Origin: Priestia endophytica DSM 13796
Lineage (GTDB): Bacteria > Bacillota > Bacilli > Bacillales > Bacillaceae_H
Assembly (NCBI RefSeq): GCF_900115845.1
Contig: NZ_FOXX01000002.1
Coordinates: 248,001 to 312,000, forward strand
Length of the DNA: 64,000 nt
Reading direction: 5' to 3'
In this document: in pieces, positions 1-7,343 of the stretch
Layout: every line of letters begins with the position of its first letter
How positions within the stretch are numbered: position 1 is the first letter of the stretch
Made by a program: the position numbers and the translations under genes
The notes under the pieces: model-generated
Seen by the model: the letters and a program-made list of their open reading frames with translations, nothing else
Told to the model about the DNA's origin: nothing
Database searches by the model: none

Positions 1-705
1 GAGCTTGAAAAAGAATTCAGATCCTCTCTGCTTTCGTTTTCTTTTCACGTTTTAGAAAGGAACGAAGCTTTTTCTCATGATATTGTAAAGGGATTGTTCA
101 GTCAAAATGTCATTCAGTACTATGCGGTCTCCTTTTATGTGTTGCTTATTATGTTTTGGAGTTATGGAGGGCTATTTTTGCTGCGAACAAAGCAAACAAA
201 AGCATTAAATTATCGTTTTGTTTCACGGCATATCTCACTCTTCTCTATCAGTATCGGAAAAGGTTTTGCTTTGCTTCTTCTAATTAGTCTATGTTCGCTT
301 CTGATTGGAGTGCCTATCTTTGAAAGTCTTGGATTAAAAGCCGTGGAAAATAGCTGGATTTTTGGAGGTTTAACCATACTTTCAGCCTTTTTCTTTATAA
401 GTTTATTTATCCTGATCGAAGCATTAACAAAACGTATTCAATTTTATCAACTATGTGGACTCTTTTTTATGATTTTCAGTGCTCTTTTAGGTGGACATCT
501 TATCCCACCTGTCTATTTTCCAGAAGGGCTTTTGTGGCTTGAAGCGTATTATCCGAACTCTATTATTTTAAAATCGTTTCTTGCCTTATTTAGTGGAGAA
601 GATTATAACCATTTTCTAAGATCCTCTCTATCTCTTCTTTTCCTTTCATGTGCTTTTCTAGCTCTAACGTTGATGAAATTCAAGTTAGGAAGAGGGGAGA
701 AGTAA
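1..705 (+). CDS. ABC-2 type transporter permease (5' end beyond window)
   Basis: The reading frame is open from base 1, so the start lies upstream; 234 codons are visible. About five hydrophobic segments can be seen, around visible residues 40-65, 80-100, 115-140, 150-170 and 210-230, with short loops, typical of an ABC-2 type membrane subunit. It ends one base before the next permease, which is followed by an ATPase, so the three form one exporter operon. The role as a drug, peptide or polymer exporter cannot be narrowed from sequence alone. A TTG at 94 is an internal codon and not the start, because upstream codons continue the same frame without a stop. Confidence 0.75.
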   Translation, partial: ELEKEFRSSLLSFSFHVLERNEAFSHDIVKGLFSQNVIQYYAVSFYVLLIMFWSYGGLFLLRTKQTKALNYRFVSRHISLFSISIGKGFALLLLISLCSLLIGVPIFESLGLKAVENSWIFGGLTILSAFFFISLFILIEALTKRIQFYQLCGLFFMIFSALLGGHLIPPVYFPEGLLWLEAYYPNSIILKSFLALFSGEDYNHFLRSSLSLLFLSCAFLALTLMKFKLGRGEK

Positions 706-706
706 T

Positions 707-1858
707 ATGAGATTAATAGGATTAAATATTAAACAAATGCTAAAAAAATGGACAACGTGGCTGCTTTTTCTTTTCCCTGTTCTACTTACAGTAGGAGCTG
801 GAGGGCTGATTGAAAAGCAGGGAAGCGAGATTGGAATTCCGGTCGTTTTTGTTGATAAAGATAACAGTACCTCGTCAAAATTTGTTGTGAATCGGCTGAA
901 AAAGCAAGATCTTTTAGAGGTTTCAACAGCAACGCAAAAGGAAGCTTTTCGTCGTTTAGGACAGAATAAAGTAGATAGCGTTTTTATCATTGAAGAGGGT
1001 TTTGAAGAAAAAATAAAACATGAAGAAAGAGAGGGTGTTATTAAGCTAGTTTCTACACCTTCATCTCTTACTTATCACATCGTTCGTGAACTTGTCGCAA
1101 GCGAAGTGACTCGTCTGACAAGCAATGCAAAAGCTGCTAACCGGGTTATTGCCATTTATGACAAGAGAAAAATGGATATAGATAAGGAAGAAGTTTGGAA
1201 AGATGCATATCGCTATTCAGACGGCCAGTGGGAACCAGAACCACTTATGACAATCGAGTATAAACAAGAGGGAGAGAAGTTCGGCAATAGAGAAACTAAA
1301 GGGAGTTTTAATTCTTATTTAGGACTATGGAGCTTCTCAGTATTGCTTCTTTGTTTTGTTATGAATGAATGGATTTTAAAAGAGCGGCTTTTGTTTTCGA
1401 GAATGAGAACAACATATAAAGGACTCGCGGCCTATCTTTACGGAAAATTAGGATCACAGCTTCTTTTCTTGTTTGGAAGCGCCGCCTTATCTTTTGGTGT
1501 GCTGTCATACTTTCACCATACTCCAATGAATATAAAAGTACTAGTAAGTATGATCATATTTAGTTTGTTTTCTAGTATGTTAAGTATGTTTATGGCAAGC
1601 TTTATACGTTCTAGTGGAAATTATTATTTGCTATCTTTTTTAGTTGTAATGATGATAAGCGCTTTTGGTGGAAGTTTCTTTCCGCTCAGTGATTTCTCAC
1701 CCTCTTTAGCACATATATCAGCTTGGATGCCTCAATCGCTTTTTGTAAAAGCATCTTTTGCTCATGAGTATTATTACAGTTTTAGTGCTTTTATAATCGG
1801 AATAAGCGTGATTTTATGGGGAGGAACAGTATGGAAAATACAGAAACAGAAAAGATAA
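707..1858 (+). CDS. ABC-2 type transporter permease, YhgE-like topology
   Basis: 383 aa. One membrane segment near residues 15-33 is followed by a long extracytoplasmic region (about 35-205) and then five to six hydrophobic segments to the C terminus. This is the usual layout of ABC-2 permeases of the YhgE/NatB/DrrB type. The start ATG sits behind an AGAGGGGAG-type ribosome binding site and follows the previous permease at once; its 3' end overlaps the ATPase gene by 28 bp. It presumably forms a heterodimeric channel with the upstream permease. Substrate unknown. Confidence 0.8.
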   Translation: MRLIGLNIKQMLKKWTTWLLFLFPVLLTVGAGGLIEKQGSEIGIPVVFVDKDNSTSSKFVVNRLKKQDLLEVSTATQKEAFRRLGQNKVDSVFIIEEGFEEKIKHEEREGVIKLVSTPSSLTYHIVRELVASEVTRLTSNAKAANRVIAIYDKRKMDIDKEEVWKDAYRYSDGQWEPEPLMTIEYKQEGEKFGNRETKGSFNSYLGLWSFSVLLLCFVMNEWILKERLLFSRMRTTYKGLAAYLYGKLGSQLLFLFGSAALSFGVLSYFHHTPMNIKVLVSMIIFSLFSSMLSMFMASFIRSSGNYYLLSFLVVMMISAFGGSFFPLSDFSPSLAHISAWMPQSLFVKASFAHEYYYSFSAFIIGISVILWGGTVWKIQKQKR

Positions 1859-2577
1859 TTGTTATAAAAGACGTATATAAAAAATATAAAGGAAGAATGG
1901 CATTAAAAGGGGTTTCACTGTCCATCCGCAAAGGGGAAATCTTTGGACTTCTTGGTCCAAACGGAGCAGGAAAGTCTACGTTGTTATCATTGCTAGCAAC
2001 AATCGTCCCTCCGTCTAAAGGAGTGATCACTGTTCAAGGACTCGATCTTCGAAAACATAAGAAAAAAGTACGTGAACAGATTGGCTATGTTCCTCAAGAC
2101 TTAGCTCTTTGGGAAGAGTTTACAGTAAAAGACAACTTAAAGTTTTGGAGTAAACTATCAAAACGCAAAAAATCTAAAGAAGAGCTTTATAAACTATGTG
2201 AGAAAGTAGGTCTTGGTGACAGGTGGAATGATAGAGTTGAAAATCTATCAGGTGGAATGAAGCGAAAGCTTAATATTTGTATTGCCCTCATTCATGAACC
2301 ATCTATTTTAATTATGGACGAGCCAACGGTTGGAATAGATATTCAATCTAAGTTTGAAATTAATCGTTACGTGAAAGAGCTAGCTACTGAAGGAACAACA
2401 ATTATTTATACAACACATGATATGAGTGAGATTACAACCATTTGTCACCGGATGGGAGTTTTAAAGGAAGGACAAATGGATTTTATCGGAACAATTGAGG
2501 AAGCTAAGCAAAAAGCAGAAAATGAAGGTTGGAACATAAAGAACCAGGAAGAATTAATTTATCACGTATTAAAGTAA
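1831..2577 (+). CDS. ABC transporter ATP-binding protein
   Basis: 248 aa. Walker A GPNGAGKST is near residues 42-50, the signature LSGGM near 146, Walker B ILIMDEP near 165 and the H-loop histidine in YTTHD near 195. It is the ATPase that powers the two permeases upstream. I chose ATG 1831 because GGGGAGG (1817-1823) lies 7 nt upstream; a longer in-frame ATG at 1816 would overlap that ribosome binding site. The overlap with the permease gene implies coupled translation. A strong terminator follows. Confidence 0.92.
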   Translation: MENTETEKIIVIKDVYKKYKGRMALKGVSLSIRKGEIFGLLGPNGAGKSTLLSLLATIVPPSKGVITVQGLDLRKHKKKVREQIGYVPQDLALWEEFTVKDNLKFWSKLSKRKKSKEELYKLCEKVGLGDRWNDRVENLSGGMKRKLNICIALIHEPSILIMDEPTVGIDIQSKFEINRYVKELATEGTTIIYTTHDMSEITTICHRMGVLKEGQMDFIGTIEEAKQKAENEGWNIKNQEELIYHVLK

Positions 2578-2609
2578 GCAAGGATTGAATGTTTAATCCT
2601 TGCTTTTTT
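2577..2609 (+). terminator. Intrinsic terminator of ABC operon
   Basis: AGCAAGGATT pairs with AATCCTTGCT across an 8-nt loop, followed by six T. It begins at the last base of the ATPase stop codon. Confidence 0.9.
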
Positions 2610-2650
2610 GTATGTAAACAATGTATACATTTTCAAATGAATTGAAACTA

Positions 2651-2667
2651 TGTAAGAAGTTCTGACA
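2651..2667. promoter_or_regulatory. TnrA/GlnR-type nitrogen control box 1
   Basis: TGTAAGAAGTTCTGACA matches the Bacillus TnrA/GlnR consensus TGTNANAWWWTMTNACA at all positions but one. It lies about 30 bp upstream of the -35 hexamer of the ammonium transporter promoter. The consensus is established for B. subtilis; activity here is inferred. Confidence 0.6.
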
Positions 2668-2696
2668 TTATAAATCTGAAAATTTAAAAAATGGTG

Positions 2697-2724
2697 TTGA
2701 CTTTTCTTTCTAATGCTATAAAAT
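2697..2724 (+). promoter_or_regulatory. SigA-type promoter of ammonium transporter gene
   Basis: TTGACT (2697-2702), a 16-bp spacer and TAAAAT (2719-2724) predict transcription starting near 2731. It is flanked by two TnrA/GlnR-like boxes. Confidence 0.55.
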
Positions 2725-2741
2725 AAAATTAAATCATTAAA

Positions 2742-2758
2742 TGTAAGGAAAAGTAACA
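2742..2758. promoter_or_regulatory. TnrA/GlnR-type nitrogen control box 2
   Basis: TGTAAGGAAAAGTAACA keeps both conserved outer half-sites TGTNA and TNACA with the 7-bp centre, but the centre fits the consensus poorly. It lies just downstream of the predicted start point, where binding would repress. Confidence 0.45.
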
Positions 2759-2804
2759 CCTAATGTAAATAAAGAGATTTATGATGAAAAAAGGGGGCAA
2801 TCAT

Positions 2805-4076
2805 ATGGATATGGAATTTTTGATGAACAGCGTTTGGGTTATGCTTGGAGCAATTTTAGTTATTTTTATGATAGGTGGATTCATTCTTCTTGAAGCAGGA
2901 TCAACGCGAATGAAAAACGCTGGCCATATTGCTGGAAAAACAATTTTTACATTCGGCATTTCTTCCCTTGTCTTTTGGGCAGTTGGATTTGCTTTTATCT
3001 TTGGAGATAATGCAAACTTTCTTGTTGGTTTATCTCATTTTTTCTATTCTGGTTATGAAATTGAAGGGCAAGGACTTTCAACGGCTGTATTTTTTGTCTT
3101 TCAATTAGCTTTTGCCGGCATCTCGTTAACTATCGCGCTAGGTGGGTTTGCGGAGCGAGCAAAAATGTCAGTTTATTTTATCTTCTCTATTTTATTTGCG
3201 GCACTTATCTATCCGGTTGTTGCACATTGGATTTGGGGCGGAGGTTGGTTAGCTGAGCACGGTAAGCAAGACTTTGCTGGCTCAACGGTTGTGCATTTAA
3301 CAGGGGCTATGGCTGCGCTAGCAGCAACGATTCTTTTAAAACCTCGTATTGGCAAATATAATAAAGACGGTTCAGCGAACAACATTTATGGTCATAACCA
3401 AGTGTTTACGGCTCTAGGCGTGCTCATTTTATGGGTAGGTTGGTTCGGTTTTAATGCTGGAAGTACAGTTTCTGTAGCAGATGGCTTTTTCGGATTTGTT
3501 GCTCTTAATACAAACCTTGCTGCTGCAGCTGGAGCTGTTGCTGCATTTCTTATCTCATGGCTTGTGCTTGGAAAATCAGATGTTCCAACCATTTTAAACG
3601 GAGCATTGGCAGGACTTGTTGCAATTACGGCTTCTTGTGCATTTGTTGATACGTGGGCAGCTGTTGTGATTGGTTTCATTGGTGGACTTATTGTATTTTA
3701 TAGTGCACGCTTCTTTGAAAGAAGACGTATTGATGATCCGATTTTTGCTTTATCTGTTCACGGTGTAGCAGGGGTGTGGGGAACATTATCAACGGGATTT
3801 TTCGCAACGCCTGAACTTGCTACAGTTGGAAAACCAGGTTTGTTCTACGGCGGTGGATTTGACCAACTTGGCGTTCAATTCACAGGTGTAGCGGTTTCTG
3901 CTCTTTATGCTTTTGTTGTTTCTTTCATTATTTTAGCTATTGTTAAAAAAGTAATGGGAGGACTTCGCGTAACAGAAGAGGAAGAAATTCTGGGATTAGA
4001 TATGAGCGAGCATGGGAGCTATGGATATCCTGAAGCCTTTACAACTCAAAAAGAAAGCAATAAGCTTAGTTCATAA
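2805..4076 (+). CDS. amt: Ammonium transporter (Amt family)
   Basis: 423 aa, about 11 membrane segments. It carries the Amt features: the GGFILLEAGSTRMKN stretch near the N terminus, and the two pore histidines in VHLTGAMAALAA and in FALSVHGVAGVWGTL. It takes up ammonium/methylammonium across the cytoplasmic membrane. ATG 2805 was chosen because AAAAGGGGG lies 7 nt before it; the earlier in-frame ATGs at 2781 and 2784 lack a site. No glnK (PII) gene follows, unlike nrgAB of B. subtilis; a terminator and a GlnD-like nucleotidyltransferase gene come next. The two flanking TnrA/GlnR boxes suggest nitrogen regulation. Confidence 0.95.
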   Translation: MDMEFLMNSVWVMLGAILVIFMIGGFILLEAGSTRMKNAGHIAGKTIFTFGISSLVFWAVGFAFIFGDNANFLVGLSHFFYSGYEIEGQGLSTAVFFVFQLAFAGISLTIALGGFAERAKMSVYFIFSILFAALIYPVVAHWIWGGGWLAEHGKQDFAGSTVVHLTGAMAALAATILLKPRIGKYNKDGSANNIYGHNQVFTALGVLILWVGWFGFNAGSTVSVADGFFGFVALNTNLAAAAGAVAAFLISWLVLGKSDVPTILNGALAGLVAITASCAFVDTWAAVVIGFIGGLIVFYSARFFERRRIDDPIFALSVHGVAGVWGTLSTGFFATPELATVGKPGLFYGGGFDQLGVQFTGVAVSALYAFVVSFIILAIVKKVMGGLRVTEEEEILGLDMSEHGSYGYPEAFTTQKESNKLSS

Positions 4077-4100
4077 AGAAAGAGAAAACTTTGCAATAAA

Positions 4101-4147
4101 TGAAATAAAATCCTCCATAAAAGAAATTGGAGGATTTTATTTCATTT
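4101..4147 (+). terminator. Terminator after amt
   Basis: A 17-bp perfect stem (4101-4117 with 4128-4144; inner arm ATCCTCCA/TGGAGGAT) with a 10-nt loop. The T tract is partly inside the stem. It separates amt from the next gene, leaving only about 45 bp for a promoter of that gene. Confidence 0.8.
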
Positions 4148-4192
4148 CAATAGAAAGTGTTCCCTTTTAGTATAAGAAAAGGAAGTGGCACA

Positions 4193-5170
4193 GTGCAAAA
4201 TGAAGCTCAGTACACAGAACTAAAAGAATGGCGGTCTCAACACATTCAAGCTTATTTGACAGATAACAAGAAGTTGAATCAATTTCACGATGAGCTGATG
4301 AGAAAGGTATTTAACAAAGCTTTTCAAACGATAAAAAATCAAAGTGGTGAACCACCATGTTCTTTTGCATGGTTTGTAGTCGGAAGTGCTGGAAGGCGTG
4401 AACAAGGTGTTGCGAGTGATCAAGATCATGGACTTGTATATGAGACGAAAAGCAAAGAGTATGAAACATATTTTAAATCTCTTGGAGAAGAACTTTCATT
4501 TGGGTTAAACGAAGTTGGATATCCTTATTGCGAAGGGAATGTAATGAGCTCAAATAAAGTATGGAGAAAGTCGTTAGAGGAGTGGGAGGAACAGCTTCTA
4601 GAATGGATGGATTCGCAAAGTTGGGAGAGTATGCGCTATTTGCAAATTTTCTATGATGCTCGCTCCCTTGTTGGAGAAGAGAAGTACATCACAACATTAA
4701 AAAACAAAGTGCATGATTTTAAAAAGGAACATCACACATTATTGAGGCGTTTTTTAGATAATATGATGCATGTGAAAAAGGCAGTTGGTCCATTTGGGCA
4801 AATATTTGTTGAGGACAACGGTGCACACAAAGACTCTATTCATATTAAAAACGCTGCTTTTATGCCATATGTAAACAGCGTTCGTCTTTTATCAATTAAG
4901 GAGGGAATTCATGCAACGTCAACTCTAGGAAGGCTCTCTGAACTTTGCTTGCTTCCTGGCTATAAAGAGCTGAAACCGTACTATGAGAATTTTGAACGAC
5001 TGTTAAGCTATAGAGTCTCGCTTTTTAAAGCATCTACGACGTATGATGAAGTACATTACTTAAATATTAAAAAGTTGAGTAAAGATGAAAAAAAAGAAGT
5101 AAAGCACATTTTGAAGAATGGGAGAAAACTGCATGAATATGTACAAAAGATTATCAAAAAAGGATGTTAG
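4193..5170 (+). CDS. DUF294 putative nucleotidyltransferase (GlnD-like)
   Basis: 325 aa, soluble. Near residues 60-80 it has GSAGRREQG followed by DQDHG, the nucleotidyltransferase-fold signature (GS...DxD) of the DUF294/GlnD group; the C-terminal 150 residues fit the DUF294 C-terminal helical domain. No CBS or cyclic-nucleotide domain is present, unlike many DUF294 proteins. GTG 4193 is chosen because AAAAGGAAG lies 7 nt before it; an in-frame GTG at 4157 has no such site. It ends 3 bp before a DEDD exonuclease gene, so the two are an operon. Substrate unknown. Its place next to an ammonium transporter suggests, but does not prove, a nitrogen-signalling link. Confidence 0.8.
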   Translation: MQNEAQYTELKEWRSQHIQAYLTDNKKLNQFHDELMRKVFNKAFQTIKNQSGEPPCSFAWFVVGSAGRREQGVASDQDHGLVYETKSKEYETYFKSLGEELSFGLNEVGYPYCEGNVMSSNKVWRKSLEEWEEQLLEWMDSQSWESMRYLQIFYDARSLVGEEKYITTLKNKVHDFKKEHHTLLRRFLDNMMHVKKAVGPFGQIFVEDNGAHKDSIHIKNAAFMPYVNSVRLLSIKEGIHATSTLGRLSELCLLPGYKELKPYYENFERLLSYRVSLFKASTTYDEVHYLNIKKLSKDEKKEVKHILKNGRKLHEYVQKIIKKGC

Positions 5171-5173
5171 ATA

Positions 5174-5902
5174 ATGGGGTTTGAGCCGTTTATTCATTTT
5201 ATGAGGGAGATGCATGGTAAGCTAAACGCAAGTATTTTTGGCGGAGCTCAAGGGATGAGTTCTCAGCAAATAGCTTATTTGCGTCAGCTTCAACGAGAAC
5301 TTGATGTAGAAAGATCGTTGAATGTGCCTCTTTGCGAACTTGACGTTGTTGTGTTGGATTTAGAGACAACCGGTTTTTTTCCTGACAAAGGGGATGAGAT
5401 TCTTTCTATTGGAGCTGTGAAAGTAGAAAAGGGAGAAATGATAGAAGCGAAATCATTTTATTCGCTTGTTCAATATGAAGGAACCTTAAAAAAAGAGGTC
5501 AAAGAGATAACGGGAATTAATGAAGAAATGGTCAAAAATGCTCCTTCTTTATCACATGTGCTCATTGACTTCTTTTCTTTTGCAGGAGATATGCCAATTG
5601 TTGCTCATCATGCAAATCATGAAAAGAATTTTTTGCAACATGCAAGCTGGAAGCTATTTCGTGCACCGTTAAAACACCGAATTATCGATACTTCTTTTTT
5701 GTATCGAATTGCTGATGAAAAAGATGATAATAAGCCGCTTGAAGAGTGGTGCCTTGATAATAATATTGCTGTAGAAAATCGCCATCATGCACTTGGAGAC
5801 GCAAAGCTTACGGCAAAGCTGTGGTGCACATATGTTGAAAAAGTTCAGAAATCTGGGTGTGAAACGCTAAGAGATATATACGAGCGGATCGCAGCTAAAT
5901 AG
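5174..5902 (+). CDS. 3'-5' exonuclease, DnaQ/DEDDh family
   Basis: 242 aa. Exo I motif VVLDLETTGF lies near residues 60-69 (D and E catalytic), Exo II around IVAHHANHEKNF (about 143-155) and Exo III in HHALGDAKLTAKL (about 209-220, DEDDh-type histidine). The first 55 residues are an extra N-terminal region. It resembles stand-alone epsilon-like exonucleases of Bacilli rather than PolC. The start ATG is 3 bp after the upstream stop with AAAGGATG as a ribosome binding site, so it is probably translated together with the DUF294 protein. Confidence 0.87.
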   Translation: MGFEPFIHFMREMHGKLNASIFGGAQGMSSQQIAYLRQLQRELDVERSLNVPLCELDVVVLDLETTGFFPDKGDEILSIGAVKVEKGEMIEAKSFYSLVQYEGTLKKEVKEITGINEEMVKNAPSLSHVLIDFFSFAGDMPIVAHHANHEKNFLQHASWKLFRAPLKHRIIDTSFLYRIADEKDDNKPLEEWCLDNNIAVENRHHALGDAKLTAKLWCTYVEKVQKSGCETLRDIYERIAAK

Positions 5903-5904
5903 AG

Positions 5905-5930
5905 AGCATTTCGTGATGAAATGCTTTTTT
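5905..5930 (+). terminator. Terminator after exonuclease gene
   Basis: AGCATTTC pairs with GAAATGCT across a 5-nt loop, followed by six T. Confidence 0.85.
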
Positions 5931-5931
5931 G

Positions 5932-5957
5932 GTTTACTCTTAGTAAGAAGGGGGAAG
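5932..5957 (+). promoter_or_regulatory. Candidate SigB promoter of ytxH-like gene
   Basis: GTTTAC, a 14-bp gap and GGGAAG resemble the SigB consensus GTTTAA-N13/15-GGGWAW. YtxH-family genes are known members of the SigB general stress regulon in B. subtilis. Confidence 0.4.
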
Positions 5958-5999
5958 AGGTATAGTAAGTTAAGCGATAAAAAGAGGAGGAGAAAAAGG

Positions 6000-6548
6000 A
6001 TGAACAAACAAATGTATAAAGAATATACGGATCAAGAAGCAAATAGTAAGCTTTTAAAAGGAATCATTATCGGGGGAATTGTTGGCGGAGCTCTTACTCT
6101 TTTTGATTCCACAACGCGAAGCAAAGTGAAAAAAGCAGCGTCAGGAATGACTGCTTCTTCAAAAGAAATGTTAGTGAATGTAAAAGAAAATCCTCAAGAA
6201 ACAAAAAATCAAATGATTGACCGTTTTAAGACGGCTTCAACAACTCTAAAAGATGCTATTAGTGATGCACAAGACTTATATGCTAAATTTAATGAAGACG
6301 TATTTAGCAAAGTAGAAGAAGTGAAAGACATTTCTTCAGATGCAGTTTCAACAGTCAAAGATTCTAAAGAAGATATTAAAGAGGTAGGTTCAAAAGTAGC
6401 AAAAGCAGGTTCACAAGCTGCTGAAGCATATCCTCAAGCGTCCGAGAACAAAACAATGAGCGGAAATGTGGACAACCCTCCAGAAAAACAAGCTTCTCCA
6501 GAGCTTAAACCTGTTGAAACGGGAACTAGCAGACCAACTCAAATGTAA
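6000..6548 (+). CDS. ytxH: YtxH domain general stress protein
   Basis: 182 aa. One N-terminal membrane segment (about residues 19-35, LLKGIIIGGIVGGALTLF) is followed by the TRSKVKKAA stretch typical of YtxH proteins, a long charged helical region (about 40-150) and a Pro/Glu-rich tail. Function is unknown for the family; it is membrane-anchored and linked to general stress. ATG 6000 is chosen because of the strong GAGGAGG site just upstream; the open frame extends back to 5913 without another good site. It stands alone between terminators. Confidence 0.8.
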   Translation: MNKQMYKEYTDQEANSKLLKGIIIGGIVGGALTLFDSTTRSKVKKAASGMTASSKEMLVNVKENPQETKNQMIDRFKTASTTLKDAISDAQDLYAKFNEDVFSKVEEVKDISSDAVSTVKDSKEDIKEVGSKVAKAGSQAAEAYPQASENKTMSGNVDNPPEKQASPELKPVETGTSRPTQM

Positions 6549-6550
6549 CA

Positions 6551-6581
6551 AAAAGAGCAGAATTAGTTCTGCTCTTTTTTT
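6551..6581. terminator. Bidirectional terminator between convergent genes
   Basis: AAAAGAGCAGAA pairs with TTCTGCTCTTTT around a 4-nt loop, with T tracts on both strands. It overlaps the 3' end of the minus-strand membrane protein gene. Confidence 0.9.
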
Positions 6582-7024
6582 ACGTTTAGCAAAAAAGACA
6601 GCAGTATTTTGAGTAACAGACCTATTAAAATTCCTGGAATAACAAAGAGCATAGGGAGAAACACAGGTCCTAAATTATGGTGGGCAATTTCAATTTTTGA
6701 ATAATACATAAGGCCAACTGTTACAGAGTAAGCGCAGAAGGCAAAGGGAAGGAACGTTAACGGATGTTTCCCACCGCCGTTATCTTTAAAGGCATCCCAC
6801 ATTGCAAAAAAATAGATACAAGGATAAAACATGAGCCATCCTATCTCAGCTGTTTCAGAAGCTTTCTCAATTTTTCCTAGAAAGCTATAGTAAATTGCTT
6901 CATTAAAATTTGCTCTTACATTAATGACTAGTTCTAAAATGATAAATGTAATTCCTTTTATATATTTTCCGTTTAAAAATTGACCAAACCCTGGGAAAGC
7001 AATACTCCAAAAAATTCTCTCCAT
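6563..7024 (-). CDS. Small multipass membrane protein, unknown function
   Basis: 153 aa with four to five hydrophobic segments. The N terminus (ERIFWSIAFPGFGQFLNGKYIKG) resembles the start of small TM2/DUF5683-like proteins, in which a PGxGQ motif precedes the first membrane segment. I do not recognise a function. ATG 7024 and an overlapping TTG at 7030 are both possible starts; the upstream small gene ends at 7027, so translation is probably coupled. Confidence 0.6.
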   Translation of the reverse strand: MERIFWSIAFPGFGQFLNGKYIKGITFIILELVINVRANFNEAIYYSFLGKIEKASETAEIGWLMFYPCIYFFAMWDAFKDNGGGKHPLTFLPFAFCAYSVTVGLMYYSKIEIAHHNLGPVFLPMLFVIPGILIGLLLKILLSFLLNVKKEQN

Positions 7025-7026
7025 TT

Positions 7027-7206
7027 TCAAGCTCTTTCTGATAATCTGTTTTGTTTAGAAAAAGAGAGCGGTTTATAGGAGCTGAGATTCTCGGGATTAA
7101 CCTGCTTAAACGGGAAAAAAGGAAAAATAGTACCTTCATACCAAAAAAGATTTCTTCTATTTAATAAAGAAAAGAGAAGGATAAAAACGGGGTAGAGAAA
7201 CTTCAT
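7027..7206 (-). CDS. Small 59-aa protein with N-terminal membrane segment
   Basis: It starts at ATG 7206 behind an excellent ribosome binding site (AAAAGGAGGG, 5-6 nt away). Residues 2-16 are hydrophobic, like an uncleaved signal anchor, and the rest is polar and aromatic. The stop codon lies at or over the start of the downstream membrane protein gene, which argues for a two-gene operon and that this short frame is real. No family recognised. Confidence 0.5.
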   Translation of the reverse strand: MKFLYPVFILLFSLLNRRNLFWYEGTIFPFFPFKQVNPENLSSYKPLSFSKQNRLSERA

Positions 7207-7296
7207 AAATACCCTCCTTTTATATAATAAGCTTCTTTTTATCTTTTTCAATTACTGGAAATTTATGCGGCGAAAGTCATAATATCAGAAGTAAGC

Positions 7297-7341
7297 AAAA
7301 AGGAAAGCGTATTTATGATGAAAAATACGCTTTCCTTTTTT
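7297..7341. terminator. Terminator after kimA (minus strand; symmetric)
   Basis: AAAAAGGAAAGCGTATTT pairs with AAATACGCTTTCCTTTTT. It lies just after the kimA stop codon and has a T tract on the minus strand, and also one on the plus strand. Confidence 0.88.
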
Positions 7342-7343
7342 AG

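Noticed and set aside
6563-7030. Secretion or toxin-immunity pair from the small 59-aa protein and the membrane protein at 6.5-7.2 kb
   Set aside because: Operon structure is clear, but no leader, Gly-Gly site, toxin motif or transporter is present.
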